Assembly (NCBI GenBank): GCA_019022495.1
Contig: JAFEKR010000051.1
Span: 186,001 to 250,000, forward strand
DNA: 64,000 nucleotides
From: Epichloe hybrida
Lineage: Eukaryota; Ascomycota; Sordariomycetes; Hypocreales; Clavicipitaceae
Reading direction: 5' to 3'
The notes under the pieces were generated by a model. The model was not told where the DNA came from. It was given only the letters and a program-made list of their open reading frames with translations, and ran no database searches. The position numbers were made by a program, and so were the translations under genes. Below are positions 46,927 through 58,075 of this stretch, one piece after another (position 1 is the stretch's first letter; every line of letters starts with the position of its first letter).

Positions 46927-48123
46927 TCATCGCGCCCCAAAGTCCAACTTCCTTGCGATCTTGGCGCCTCTGTCCTCGTCCACGACGCCAGGCCGTCTCT
47001 TCAGATCGGCACCGAGCTTCTCCTGCTTCTCCTCCTCGGCACCGCTCGTCTTCCTCGGAAGATGCTGCTTCGGCGTGGGCTTGGGCTCGGAATGCCACCA
47101 CCCGTGACGGAGCATGTCCCTTGCGGTGATGCGCCTCCGGGGATCCAGCGACAGCGTCTTCATGAGGAGGTCGACGCCGCCGGAGCCGACGGTGCCGAAG
47201 CGCATCTCGTACCAGTCCTTGCCGTGGACGGGGTGCTGGCCGGGGACGGTGAAGTCGGGCAGCTTGGTGACGCCGGGCCAGTTGTCCTCGGCGGGGGTCC
47301 CGACGGCCTCGCATATCATCTTGATCTGGTCGAGCTCGTTGTTGCCCGGGAGGAAGGGGGCGCGGAGGACGAGCTCGGCGAAGACGGTGCCGACGGACCA
47401 GACGTCGACGGCGCCGCCGTAGTGCTTGGCGCCGAAGAGCAGCTCGGGGGGCCGGTACCAGCGCGTGATGACGTTGGACGTCATGTTCTGGTGGGGGTCG
47501 GCGAAGCCGCGGGCGAGGCCAAAGTCTGCGAGCTTGACGTCGCCGTCGGCGGCGATGAGAAGGTTGTTGGGCTTGATGTCGCGGTGGAGCACGAAGTTCT
47601 CGTGGCAGAACCAGACGGCGCGCGTGAGCATGCCCATCCAGGCCTTGATGTCGGCGGCGCCGTAGCGCACGCGGTCCGTGTCGCGGATGAGCATCTCGAG
47701 GTCGCCGAGGGGCAGGTACTCGAGGACGAGGTTGAGGTTCTGGTCCTTGGAGGAGAAGACGCTGAGGAGGGAGATGATGTTGGGGTGGCGCAGCTCCTGG
47801 AGGTGCTTGAGCTCGCGGACCGCGTCGGGCGCCATGCCCTCGGTGTACTCCTTCTGCATCTTGATCTTCTTGATGGCCACGAGCGTCGACGGCCGGGACC
47901 GCAGGTGGCCCAGGAAGACGATGGCGTAGGTTCCCTCGCCGAGCTTCTTGCCCTTGGCGTACTTGCGCTTCTCCTCCTCGTTCATCTGCTCGGCCAGGTC
48001 GAGCGTCGGGGGCAGCGTCGGGTGCAGCGTCGGCGCCGGCTCAGGCTGGGACGGTTTCGGCGTGCCGTCGGACGAGGTGTGTCGGGAGTGCCCGGAGGCG
48101 ACGAGGTTCGGGGAGGCGGCCAT
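46927..48123 (-). CDS. CDK7/Kin28-type cyclin-dependent kinase (TFIIH kinase)
   Basis: Single-exon Ser/Thr kinase of 398 aa. In TFIIH this kinase phosphorylates the RNA polymerase II C-terminal domain (Ser5/Ser7); in some fungi it also activates CDKs. Visible elements are the Gly loop LGEGTYAIVFLG (61-72), the VAIKK lysine (85), the cyclin-binding helix APDAVRELKHLQEL, HRDIKPNNLL (180-189), DFGLAR (200-205) and the T-loop NMTSNVITRWYRPPELLFGA. Thr215 aligns with the activating threonine of CDK7. PNNLLI and RWYRPPELLFGA favour CDK7 over CDK1/CDK2. A 50-residue Pro/Ser-rich N-terminus and a basic C-terminal tail (KRRPGVVDEDRGAKIARKL) flank the kinase domain. The GC content is high. The long open frame antisense to it is a codon-bias shadow. 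Confidence 0.9.
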   Translation of the reverse strand: MAASPNLVASGHSRHTSSDGTPKPSQPEPAPTLHPTLPPTLDLAEQMNEEEKRKYAKGKKLGEGTYAIVFLGHLRSRPSTLVAIKKIKMQKEYTEGMAPDAVRELKHLQELRHPNIISLLSVFSSKDQNLNLVLEYLPLGDLEMLIRDTDRVRYGAADIKAWMGMLTRAVWFCHENFVLHRDIKPNNLLIAADGDVKLADFGLARGFADPHQNMTSNVITRWYRPPELLFGAKHYGGAVDVWSVGTVFAELVLRAPFLPGNNELDQIKMICEAVGTPAEDNWPGVTKLPDFTVPGQHPVHGKDWYEMRFGTVGSGGVDLLMKTLSLDPRRRITARDMLRHGWWHSEPKPTPKQHLPRKTSGAEEEKQEKLGADLKRRPGVVDEDRGAKIARKLDFGAR

Positions 48124-48920
48124 GATGGGCGGTGCGGATCTGGAAATGTCACACGGGTTTCGCGCTCCCGTCGGTGGTTGTTGGCTCGGATGATTTCACT
48201 CTTGATAATAATACATGTAATAATCCGTAACTCGACTTGTAGCCAACAAATCGAAATCGAGGGCCAGAAAAGCGGGGCGACGCACGAGTACGGAGTACAA
48301 CTGTATTGTATGTACATACATACATACAGCTTATTCGTTTAGCCTTTTCTTCCTTTCTTCTTGTTCTCCCTCCTCCCGAGTTTTCATCTGGTTGCAATTT
48401 TTCCTTTTTTCTCAAAAGCCTGCGTAAAGCTGTGCAAAGCAGATCGCGATGTGCACCCACCCACCCTCCATGGCGCGTGCAAGCCGGGAAATTTAGACCC
48501 GGACTAACCCATAAGCAAATTCCTACCGTCTCGGTCTCGTACGTCATGGCCCACTTTGCTGGGGGTGGTCGAGCGCCGGGTTGCATTCATCATGAATGAG
48601 AAAGATGCAACGTCCAACGATCTCACGATCGCCGCGGCGCGTCGGGCTGCTAGTTCCAGTTGATCCTCGACAACTCCTTTTCCCTCTTCTTCCTTGCAAC
48701 AACCCGGCTGTGCTCTCTATTCCCCTTTCCCTTCCGGGCCCACGCGTACGTCGCGAGTGAGGTGTGAGACGTCGAATGGTGATCTTAGTCTGAACGCTCG
48801 CTTCCGAAAACGGTGTTGTAATCTGTGCACATGGTTGCCGTACCTCATATATATCATTCTGTCTCGTCTCGTCCGCCATTCTTCTTTCCGTAGCAAAGGA
48901 TTCGTTGAAATCCATTCATC
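48124..48920. other. Divergent promoter region, CDK7 / SFK1
   Basis: 797 bp between divergent start codons, with a TACA microsatellite at about 48308-48327. It probably contains both promoters. Nothing else was recognised. Confidence 0.5.
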
Positions 48921-49985
48921 ATGGCCGTTCGCGGCCTCGTCTCATACTGGGTGAGTAGACAAAATCACACTTCGTCCAACAATTCATTCGCGCACGAGAA
49001 ACAACAACAACAATAATGAAAAAATAAAAACATGAAAAAAACTAACGGCATGGACTCAATCCGCAGCTCCTCCCACTCTTCTCCGCCCTGGTATGGCTCG
49101 GCATGCTCCTCGGCATGCTCCTCTACTGGATCGTCGACACCAACCACCGGCACTACCCCTGGATGGACCCGAATGCCTCCATCGCATACATCAGCCACAT
49201 TGGCGCCGGCAAGCTCAAGCCCCTCTTCATCGCGGGCTCCTGCGTCACCGTCGTCACGCTCGACCTGGCCTTCTTCGCCGAGCGATGGCTGCGTCACCGC
49301 GGCCGGCTGGTGCCCAACCAGTCTGCGGGGGAAAAGGCCCTCGTCTGGCTGAGCATCGTCTGGGCCATCGCCGGAGCAGCGGGCCTGATCTTGCTGTCCG
49401 TCTTCGACGTCGCTCACCATTCGAGGATGCACAATGGCTTCCTCCTGCTGTTCATAGGCGGCTACGTCCTCTCTGCCGTGTTCACGTGCTGGGAGTATCA
49501 GAGGCTGGGAATCAGTACGTACATCCTAGGAAACATGGACCCCGTTTTCGATATAGTTTCTGGCAACATGAGGAGAAAAACGAGCATCTTGCTTGTGGCG
49601 GTGCGCAACGCTAATGGCATTTTTTCTTTCCGACGTAGAAAACCGCCAACATCGTATCCTTCGCTCGTCCTTCTGGATCAAGTTGACCTTCATCCTCGTC
49701 GAACTTGTTCTCGCCGTTGTGTTCGCCTCCACAAACTTCACCAAAAATCGCAACGTCGCCGCCGTTTTTGAATGGATCGTCGCCTTCGTCTTCACCTTCT
49801 ACGTGCTCTCGTACATTGTTGATCTTCGACCCGCGGTGCATACGCGAAGGGCCTCCGCGCGCTTCGACAAGCCAGGCGATGTGGAAATGGGCAAAAACCC
49901 CGACGGACAAGCGGTCGTCAATGGAGTCAACGGGCATGGAGAGACGCCCGAGCGGACTGTCGACGGACGCGCGGGACATTTTTGA
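48921..49985 (+). CDS. SFK1: SFK1-like plasma-membrane protein (Frag1/DRAM/Sfk1 family)
   Basis: Protein of 274 aa; exons 48921-48950, 49067-49514 and 49639-49985. Yeast Sfk1 helps localise the PI4-kinase Stt4 at the plasma membrane and affects phospholipid asymmetry. The sequence starts MAVRGLVSYW and continues LLPLFSALVWLGMLLGMLLY; about six hydrophobic helices are visible (also LFIAGSCVTVVTLDLAFFAE, LVWLSIVWAIAGAAGLILLS, GFLLLFIGGYVLSAVFTCWE, IKLTFILVELVLAVVFA, VFEWIVAFVFTFYVLSYIVD). The central QRLGI-KNRQHRILRSSFW, restored by the second splice, matches the family's cytosolic loop. The C-terminal tail is polar (about 50 residues). The family call is firm, the detailed role is by homology. 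Confidence 0.85.
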
Positions 49986-50598
49986 GAAACGATGGAAGAG
50001 GCTCGGGTGAATAGACGGGCATGTAATGAGACAAGAGGCCAAAGATATGAATTAATTTATACCTAATATCTACTCTTGTTTGTTTTGCACTGCTAGCCAG
50101 GAAACAGGCCTGTATAAATTACCATGTCACGAAACTGTCGCCCACTCAGACGAGTGCCTCGCGAAATGGATTGCTTATGACTATACAAGACGAATCTATT
50201 TATGTAGCCAACTTAAGTTCCTGTTCGTTGTCGCGGCCTACAAATCGTATCAAGCTATACTTTGAACAATGCAAGATAACAAAACGCATTGAACATGTCG
50301 CTACCTGAAGCCAGACAAGCTCATCAAAGAATTATTGATAACCATACATTACAGGAATATCCCACCATATTCAACACATCAACGACTCATCGTCCAAAAC
50401 AGCAGTTTTCGTACGTTTTGACATAGGAAAAAAAAATCACAACATCCCAAGAAATTTCCCCCCCGTCCTGAAGTAATTCTCTTGTCGTCATGTAACACCT
50501 TGTCTCATAATAAAAAAAAAAGTTCGGCGTATTCAGACGACTGACTCGCTTTGAAAACCTTCACACTCTGTTGTCTGCTTCGACCCGTTCCCCTTTCT
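49986..50598. other. Convergent 3' intergenic region
   Basis: 613 bp between the stop codons of SFK1 and EIS1. AATAAA-like and A-rich sequence near 50508-50521 suits polyadenylation of one of the genes. Nothing else was recognised. Confidence 0.5.
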
Positions 50599-53458
50599 CT
50601 ATCGACTCAATTCTTCACGGAAGCGTGAGTCGCGATTTGGGCTGCTGCTGGTACGAGCAACAGGGTCGTCAATGGGAGGTGGAGGTTCAATGCTGTCCTT
50701 CCGTCTTTGACGAGCCTCGCGGCCCCCCGTCTCGTGCGCGTCATCATCGATGGTCTTTTTCCCAAGTTCGCGCTCCTCCTCCAACGGAGTGCTCACGGGA
50801 CTAACAACCTGAGAGTCCCTATCCTCTTCTTGTTGGGACGACTCGCCAGCGGTCTGGAGCCTAGTTTCGGCACACGTCTCTTCTCCCCCAAGCGCCTCAT
50901 CGCCGGGTTTTCCTGCCAGTGCGACATCGTGCATGTTTGTAGATCGGTTTTCGATGCTGACCGCGCTTCCGTCATCCATGGTTTCTTTATCCTTCATCGA
51001 CGCACCACCGAAGAAGCTGCGCCTCTTCTTATCCTGCTCGCCGAAAGACTTGCCACGAGAAAACCGGTTCTTTATCCAGCCCTTGACCTTTGACGTTGGA
51101 GAGCCTGATCCATCACCCTTGTGCTGAGATGATCCTGATGCTTCGATATTGGTTTTAACGCTGGGCTGTTCTGCTCTTGGCTCTTCAGCAGCCTCGGCTT
51201 GGCTCTCCTGATCCCGAGTTGAGACAGTTTCGCCATGATTGTCTTGCTGAGAAGAAGAAGAAGCAGTAAAGGCAGCCGCACTGAGCTTTGACTTTCGCTT
51301 CTCATCTATCGCATATTCTTTGGCCAATCGTTTCTGCTCGGCTTTGGCAGCCTTCTCTTCGTCTTTGCGGTGTTTCTCTTCCAGTTTTTCTTGTGTCTTC
51401 TTAGCCTTATCTTCCTGTTTCTCTTGCTCTATGTTTAGTCGCGTTAGCCTACCGAATATATCAGGTTTTAAGCAGAAGAGTCGCCGTGTAGGTGCTTACC
51501 CTTCGTCTTCTTGACTATATCCTTTGCTTCGCGATCTCGAGACTTTTGCTTCTCTGCCTCTTCGCGTCTCGCCTGTTCTTCCAGCCTGAGTACCTCTTGT
51601 CGCTCCCGCTCCGCCTCCGCCTTGTCATTAATATCGTCGAGAACGGGCTGAATTCGTTTGGAGGCAATGGCATCAATTTCCTGCTGCGTCATAAACATCC
51701 CTCCTCCAACGTCAATTTTGCCCTTGTTCTCTGTGCGAGAGTCGTGAAGGGTTTGAGCAGCCTTTTGAGCCTTGGCCTCCCAGTCGGTGATTAAACTAGG
51801 ATTAGCCCGTCCGGTTTTTTGGTAGACGTTCTCGTCCATGCCGTGCAGGCGAGCCTTGACATTGCGCTGCGCAGCCGCCAGTAGGGCCTCGCGATCCTTT
51901 TCTCGCTTCTCCTTATCCACCTGAGATAGTTTGGTAGAGAACATGGACATCTGCTCGCGGATTCTCTCGGATTGCTGCCGATCATCAACGGAATCGTCAC
52001 TGTCGGAGCCCCTGGGGCGAAGCTTGCTGATCACAGAGTTTCGGTTCTTTGCGCACGTTTTCTCGTTTCCATAGTATTCCTGGAGTTCACGATTCTGGTG
52101 ATGTTCATCATGCAGCTTGGCCAGACGTGCCTGAGCTTGCTTGTATGCAGCATCTTGAAGATTCGAGTACTGATTAGGCTGAGACGCCTCGGTCTCCTTG
52201 GCATGGGCGCCCTTTGTCTGCTCCACCATGATTTGCTGGCGCGCGTACATCTTCTTTGCCATTTCAACTGCAGATTGATGAATCTTTTCATTGTATGTCC
52301 GCTCATCAACTTCAGGCTTCACGGGCGGGTTGGCCGTGAACATGTTTCGCGTCATCGTCGTGATGGAAACAGCCCCAACGTCTTCCAGCCCGGGCTTGGC
52401 CTTCATTGACTGTCTGTGAGCCAGGGTAGCGCCGTTCAGAGCGCTGGCGGCTGCACTTACTTCCGATGCCTGAACATCTTTCAATCCAGTTGCTGACGCC
52501 GGACGGTTCATGGCACCCTTGGCCGCCAGGAGAGATTTGTTACCGGGAGGCGTTCTTGGTCTCTCCACCTTTTTCATCGACTGGGATCGATTGATATTGA
52601 AGGCCTGGGTGGCAGCGGAATTTCCGTGAGCCAAACTCAAGGGCTCTTCGGTGGGCGGTCGATTGGCATGAAAAGCTTGGTTCGCGGCAGAACTGCCCCA
52701 AGCGTTTTGGGATGGTCCTGATCTAACACTGACGGAGTTGGATTTCTTCAAAGCTGCTCCGGCAGAACCGACAGCCAACAGCGCGGCCTTGTGTCCATCT
52801 GCTTGGGACGAAGGCTCCCATTGGGGCGACATTTTGTAGTTTTTGGCAAGCACAGCAGCAGCAGAGGCGGATGATGAAGGATTTGGCTTCCAAAGGTCCA
52901 CGGATTTCTGATTAGACCAACCAAGCGACGCGGCGGCGCTAGCAGCAGCACCATCAGGAGCCAAGCCAGATGAAGGGAAGCTCGGCAAGCTGCGAGGATC
53001 GGCGTACTTGATCCGGCCAGTGTTATTCGGGACTGCTGCACAGGAACAGAAAGATAGGTCAAGATTAGCTCCAACTCCTCATGAGAAAGTAAAGCTGCAG
53101 TGGGTGGAAAACTTGTCTGAAGGGAGTCGGGTGCAATGAATGCATCGCAGAAATTACGAATGACCAACTTTGACACTGCCACTGCCGCTGCCACTGCCAC
53201 TGCAACTTCGAACAACTTCGAAGGCAGATGCGGAAAGAGCCGACTCAGCCGAGTGCCACGGCAGGTGGAAGCTGCGATTGAGCTCGCGGCCCCAGAGCAG
53301 AGGCAAGTGGCTGCGGGTCATCTCCTCGTCTTCTCCTCGTCTCCTTCCCTTCCTCCCTTTGTCGGCGTTGATGCGTTGAAGCGTACCAGACTCGTTTCAT
53401 GCTGAATAAACTTACTTGAAGGTGGCGCTTGTTGCGCTGGCGTCTTTGCGGTAGCCAT
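50599..53458 (-). CDS. EIS1: Eisosome protein 1 (EIS1)
   Basis: Protein of 802 aa; exons 53458-53416, 53035-51500 and 51428-50599. Eis1 is a component of eisosomes, the BAR-protein-based membrane furrows under the fungal plasma membrane. The diagnostic N-terminal block GRIKYADPRSLPSFPSSGLA, followed by SLGWSNQKSVDLWKPNPSS and AAVLAKNYKMSPQWEP, is the conserved EIS1 signature. The middle has NMFTANPPV, many Gln/Lys/Glu-rich coiled-coil segments and GGGMFMTQQEIDAIASKRIQ. The C-terminus is charged, with EEKHRKDEEKAAKAEQKRLA and a Ser-rich tail. The first intron is long for this gene set (380 nt) and its acceptor is a tandem CAGCAG, so two proteins differing by one residue are possible. A 71-nt second intron restores KTKGE-QEKQEDKAKK. 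Confidence 0.9.
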
Positions 53459-54535
53459 AGCTTGCTTGGTGTGCACTGGTGCGCGCAGTGTCCAATCACA
53501 AGGGACGAGCAAACTTGTGGAGACGGTTACGTCACAGACTAATGATCGTTGCTTGGGGTCGTTGCAGACGTTGTGATGGCGACAAACGTCCTCCACGTCC
53601 CTAATATCCGGGGACTCGAATAAGGGAGCTGGCGGAAGCTGCTAGCGACTCAAGCCGGGAAGCGTTGACAAGGATATAAAGAAAAGGGATAAATGATTGT
53701 GAAAAAGAGTCTGGGTTTGTTTTGCGTCCAAGTACAAAGTACAAGTGACGGATGACGGATGACGGATGAAACCAAATAGGAAGGATTATTTGCCTGATTA
53801 TTGCAGATCGCGAGGAAGCAAGCTCGGGGAATTTCACGGCGGGCTTCAAGTTGGTTTTATTCTGGGCCGTGAGGAAATTGGATCGGACGGGACGAGCGAC
53901 CGCGGCGACTGCGGCGACTGCGCTAGCCACCGGATCATCATCCTCTGGCACTAATTGCTAGCACATCACGGCAATGGGGGAAAAGTAATCAGTACACACA
54001 AAGCCTGTCTGGCGGTTGGCTTCAGGGGCCGGAAGGGTCGCTGGTCTGACGTCATGGAGACCCTCTGGGAGATGTACATGTACATGCAGAGGTGCATGAC
54101 GCCATGTGTCGACGTCTCGCTCGTTTGGGATTGAACTGCCTGCCTCATCAACAGGTTCCCTGCCGCCCTGAACACCCCCAGATTTTGCCTCGGAAGGATC
54201 GCCCGGTGCAGGCTTAGCTTCAATAATTCCTCCTTGTTGGCGGCCAGTGGCAGCCAGCGGCAGCCATGGTCAGCTAGCTATGTAATAAAGCACACGGCCA
54301 TCCAGACATCAAGCAGTCCATCAACATCTACATATGTACACCGCACCATGTTGCTGCAATCGGAATGGGCCTGAATCAAACGGGTCAGACGGGGGTCACC
54401 GACTCACCGGTCACCGGTCACCGATGACGTAGGCTTTTGCGCTGGGCTGCTCGGGAAAAAATGGGGCCCTTTTTGGTCAATGTTGGAATCCCGCCGCAAG
54501 CGCTCAACCGCATGCAGGCAACTTGGACACTAGGA
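53459..54535. promoter_or_regulatory. EIS1 upstream region up to the second RIP block
   Basis: About 1.08 kb of normal composition, with three tandem GACGGAT heptamers near 53748-53770 and three CACCGGT units near 54405-54421. It should hold the EIS1 promoter. No other gene was supported. Confidence 0.45.
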
Positions 54536-54752
54536 CCTACCTAACTAGTTACTTTTCTAGACCTTTAGTAGATGTATAGTATAGTTTATATAGGCAGATT
54601 ATACACCCTATAGTATAGGTACTTAGTTATTTAAACTATAGTCCGCGCCCTCTTATAGGGTTAGGTAACTTAATTCATACCTTTATTTCTAATCCTAGCT
54701 GCTTAGTCTAACATAGTAGTAATTACTTAGTGTTTATAATATAAAGACCTTT

Positions 54753-55010
54753 TGTTGGATGCACCAAGGTCCTGCGCAGGTAATAAATCCCGTATAAATT
54801 CGAAGTCAATGATAGATAGTTAGCTAGCTAGGAAAGAGGGAGAAGAGAGGGAAAGTCTAGATGCTAGAAAAGTAGGCGAAATCCGTATATAGGGCATAAA
54901 AGGGGGTGGCAAATTAATACAGCTAATTATATCGCGTGTATTACACCGGACCTATAATTAGTCTGGTCTTTAGCTACAATTAAACTAATAAAGATCCAAA
55001 GAAATTAACA
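54753..55010 (-). repeat. Copia-1 3' LTR (left copy)
   Basis: 258-bp repeat matching 61280-61537. It starts TGTTGGATGCACCAAGGTCC. The outer half is nearly unmutated; the inner half (from about 54890) has many C-to-T and G-to-A changes relative to the right copy. Confidence 0.94.
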
Positions 55011-57469
55011 CTAGTAATCTCTCTTTTTCCTTTATGGCTAAAGAGCTCAAAAACGTAATAAAAATTAGATTAAAGAAAAGTGTATATAAGTAAATCCCTT
55101 AATAGGAATCCGCTGCTCTGATTAGCTGTTATGGTATTAGTTAATTAAATTAATCTATTATTCCTTGCCTAAGCTCCCGTTTCCTAATATTATAGGTCTC
55201 TTTACCTATCCTTTAATATAAATTATTAATTCATTTAAATTAATTAAAGAGAAAAGTAATAAATTTAGCAATGCTTTTATTATCATATTTACTAGATTAT
55301 TGTTGCTATTAATCCACCTGACTTCATAGATCTCATGCCTTTTATATAATTAACAAAGAGCTATAATATTAATCATTAGTCTCTTCTCCTTTATAGTTCC
55401 TAGCTTTATAAGATATTTATATAACAAAAAAGAATTAGTATAAAGAATCATAGGAATTCAAGGTATCTTTAATTAATCCATAATCTAATATAGAGTTATA
55501 GAAATCGCGTAGGTAATATTTACGCCTTAAACTATGCTATATAACTCAGAGGTAAGCGCGCTATAAGTAACTCTCTTACTCTTTATTAAGCTATATATAA
55601 TAATATTACCTTTCACAATAAAGGTATTATTATCTTTTATTATCTTATTACTAATCACAATCACGTATCTAATCTATAAGCTTAAATCCTTATTATTAGT
55701 AAGCGATCTATTTACAAATATAAAGAGCTTTGCCTCTTTAAGAACTAAAGGAATATATTAAGTCCGCGTTATTAATTCTTAATCTGCTATTTAAAGCGTT
55801 TATTAAGGTATATAATATCTTCCCTAGAGGGTTCTTAGTATTAAGCTATAATTAAAAGGTTATATAAAGCCTCTAGTTAACACATAGTTATAATATAGCT
55901 TCCTTACGCTTATTACTCTATATAATCTTACTTTACTATTAAGGATTAAGGATTAACTTCCTTAATCTTCTAACTCTAACCTTTCTAGGTTAAGATTAGT
56001 AAATTATTAGTATTCTAGGTTAAGATATAGCTATTAAAGATAAGGGGGTTCTTAGCGGTTAATTATTACTTTTCTTTAGCTATAAAATTAGCCTTCTAGA
56101 GCTCTTTCTCTTCTTTTTAGAAGAAGTTATTATCACTTAGGCCTAATATATTATTGGTTTACATTCCAATAATGCTAAAGAGATTCTTATTATTTAGGGC
56201 TGTAATTAATAAGCAGGGATCGTAGGTTAAGGTCATTATATTAAGGTTATCCCTATAGTAACAGAAGTATATTACCTACTAGTAGGTTCTAGCCTTTGTA
56301 ATCTCGTAAAGAGGTCTAATTAATTCGATTATAGTCCCTTCTAGAAAGAGATATGCAATTTGCTTCGGTAGTCTCACGATAATTAGCCTTGTTAGCATTA
56401 TGTACAATTAAGTGTAGGCTTACGTAATATTACGAATCTAAAGGTAAATACCTCTTTTTCTTAATAATAGAGCGATAGCTACAATAAGTTGTTAGCTTGC
56501 TTATTATATTATTAGCAATTACGTTAGGATAAATTCCTTTCCTTTATCATTATAGCCTTATACAACGAGATAAGATTTCTTGTATAGCAAATCCGTTCCT
56601 TTGCCTTTAATCTCTCTAACCATACAAGAATCAAAGATTCTATAACCTCCGTGCTTCACTAGGTTAAACTTAATGAATTTAAACATATTACGAGCTTGTA
56701 GAGCGTTAATCTTAGCTTAATTAGACTACTTAAAGGGTTTTCCTAGGGTTATAATCCTTTCTTCTTAGTAGAGCTAAAGGGCAAGGTTCTAATTAGCCTC
56801 TTCCTTCGCTATAAGGAATACTATGCTTAGCATCCCTCTAGTTATAATCTCTTAAATAAAGGCCTCCTCTTAATTTTTATTCATAAGTACATAAAGCTAA
56901 ACTAGGCTAATATCCTTCTTAGGGCTATAAGGTCTTCTTTTCCTTACTTTTATTCCTTTAGGGCGTAGTAATAAGTCTTTAACTTAATAGCTTCCCCTTA
57001 GGGCCTTTTAGGCTTTATAAGCCTCTTTATTAGACTCTCCTACACTTATAAATTAAACTATAAGGGCCTTTCTTAGTCTCCCTTATCTTCTCTTAGCTAG
57101 TGTTTACTACTCTTCGCTATCTTTTATTAGAGAATCTCTTTTATTAGTAGTAATTAGTTATATAGTTACTTCTTCCTTTATATTACTAGGCTTTATCTCT
57201 TACTACTCTAGCATATTACAGGGCTTTATCTCCTACTACTCTAGTCCCTTTATAATATATAGGTCTTTATAATAGGGCTTTACTACTATAAAGTAAAACT
57301 TCACTAGGCTACAGGGTATATTAATAGTATAGGTCTCTCTATTAGTAGCAAGTAGCTTATATAGGCTATACTAGCTATCTTTCTCTCTCTATATACGTAT
57401 ATTAGCCTACAGGGGCAGCTAATATATAAGCACTATATTAGGGCTATTCTAGGCTCTAAGGGCATTACG

Positions 57470-58075
57470 GACCTACTATAAAGCTAGAAGACATCAGACT
57501 TTATCCGTTACCTTATAAATTACCTTAGTATATTAAATAATAAAGACACTTAGTAGTGACTTATCTATTATCTATAGGTAGCCTCTAAAGACTAGTATAG
57601 TTAGGATAATACTATTTAGGCCTATAAAGTTATTAATAGCCTTAATAGCTATTTAGAGGTATTACTCTAGTGTAAGATCCGTTCTAATTAAGTCTATAAT
57701 AATATTATAGGCTTAGCGTAGAGGTCCGTGGTATCTCTTAACCTTTCTAATGCTATTGTAAGCTTTAATTAGCATCTCACCAGTTTTAATTAATATTAAT
57801 CAAGCATAATATCTAAACTTAGCGGAAGCAAAGTTATTACTAGCATCATGGATAATCTAATCTAGAGGTCCGAGATAAGTATTAATCTAATATTCACGAA
57901 TTACATCCCAGATATCTCAAGCCTTCTGCTTCTTTAGATTAAGGAATTAGGCTACCTAGAATAATATTACTAAATTAATAATGTAAAGCACTAGTCAGCC
58001 ATTAATTTACATAATATTAACAATGATCTTGTAGTTAAATTCGTAGTCATCTTTAATTATAAACTTAAATCAACT
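57470..58075 (-). pseudogene. Copia-1 integrase remnant
   Basis: The best preserved coding stretch of Copia-1. The minus strand reads FKFIIKDDYEFNYKIIVNIM, DVIREYQINTYLGPLDQII, YDASNNFASAKFRYYAQ and IKAINNFIGLNSIILTILVF. The catalytic pattern has been altered (first Asp as Asn, the Glu position near ILIKAYNSIRKVKRY changed), as expected from RIP. Confidence 0.8.

Noticed and set aside
47062..48342. 426-codon open frame on the plus strand across the CDK7 gene
   Set aside because: It is antisense to a clear kinase gene in very GC-rich DNA. Its composition (runs of Glu, Gly, Val, Asp, Leu) is the usual shadow of biased third positions and shows no domain.
53601..53951. 116-codon minus-strand open frame upstream of EIS1
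   Set aside because: No recognisable domain, repeats in the middle, and a position in the likely EIS1 promoter.
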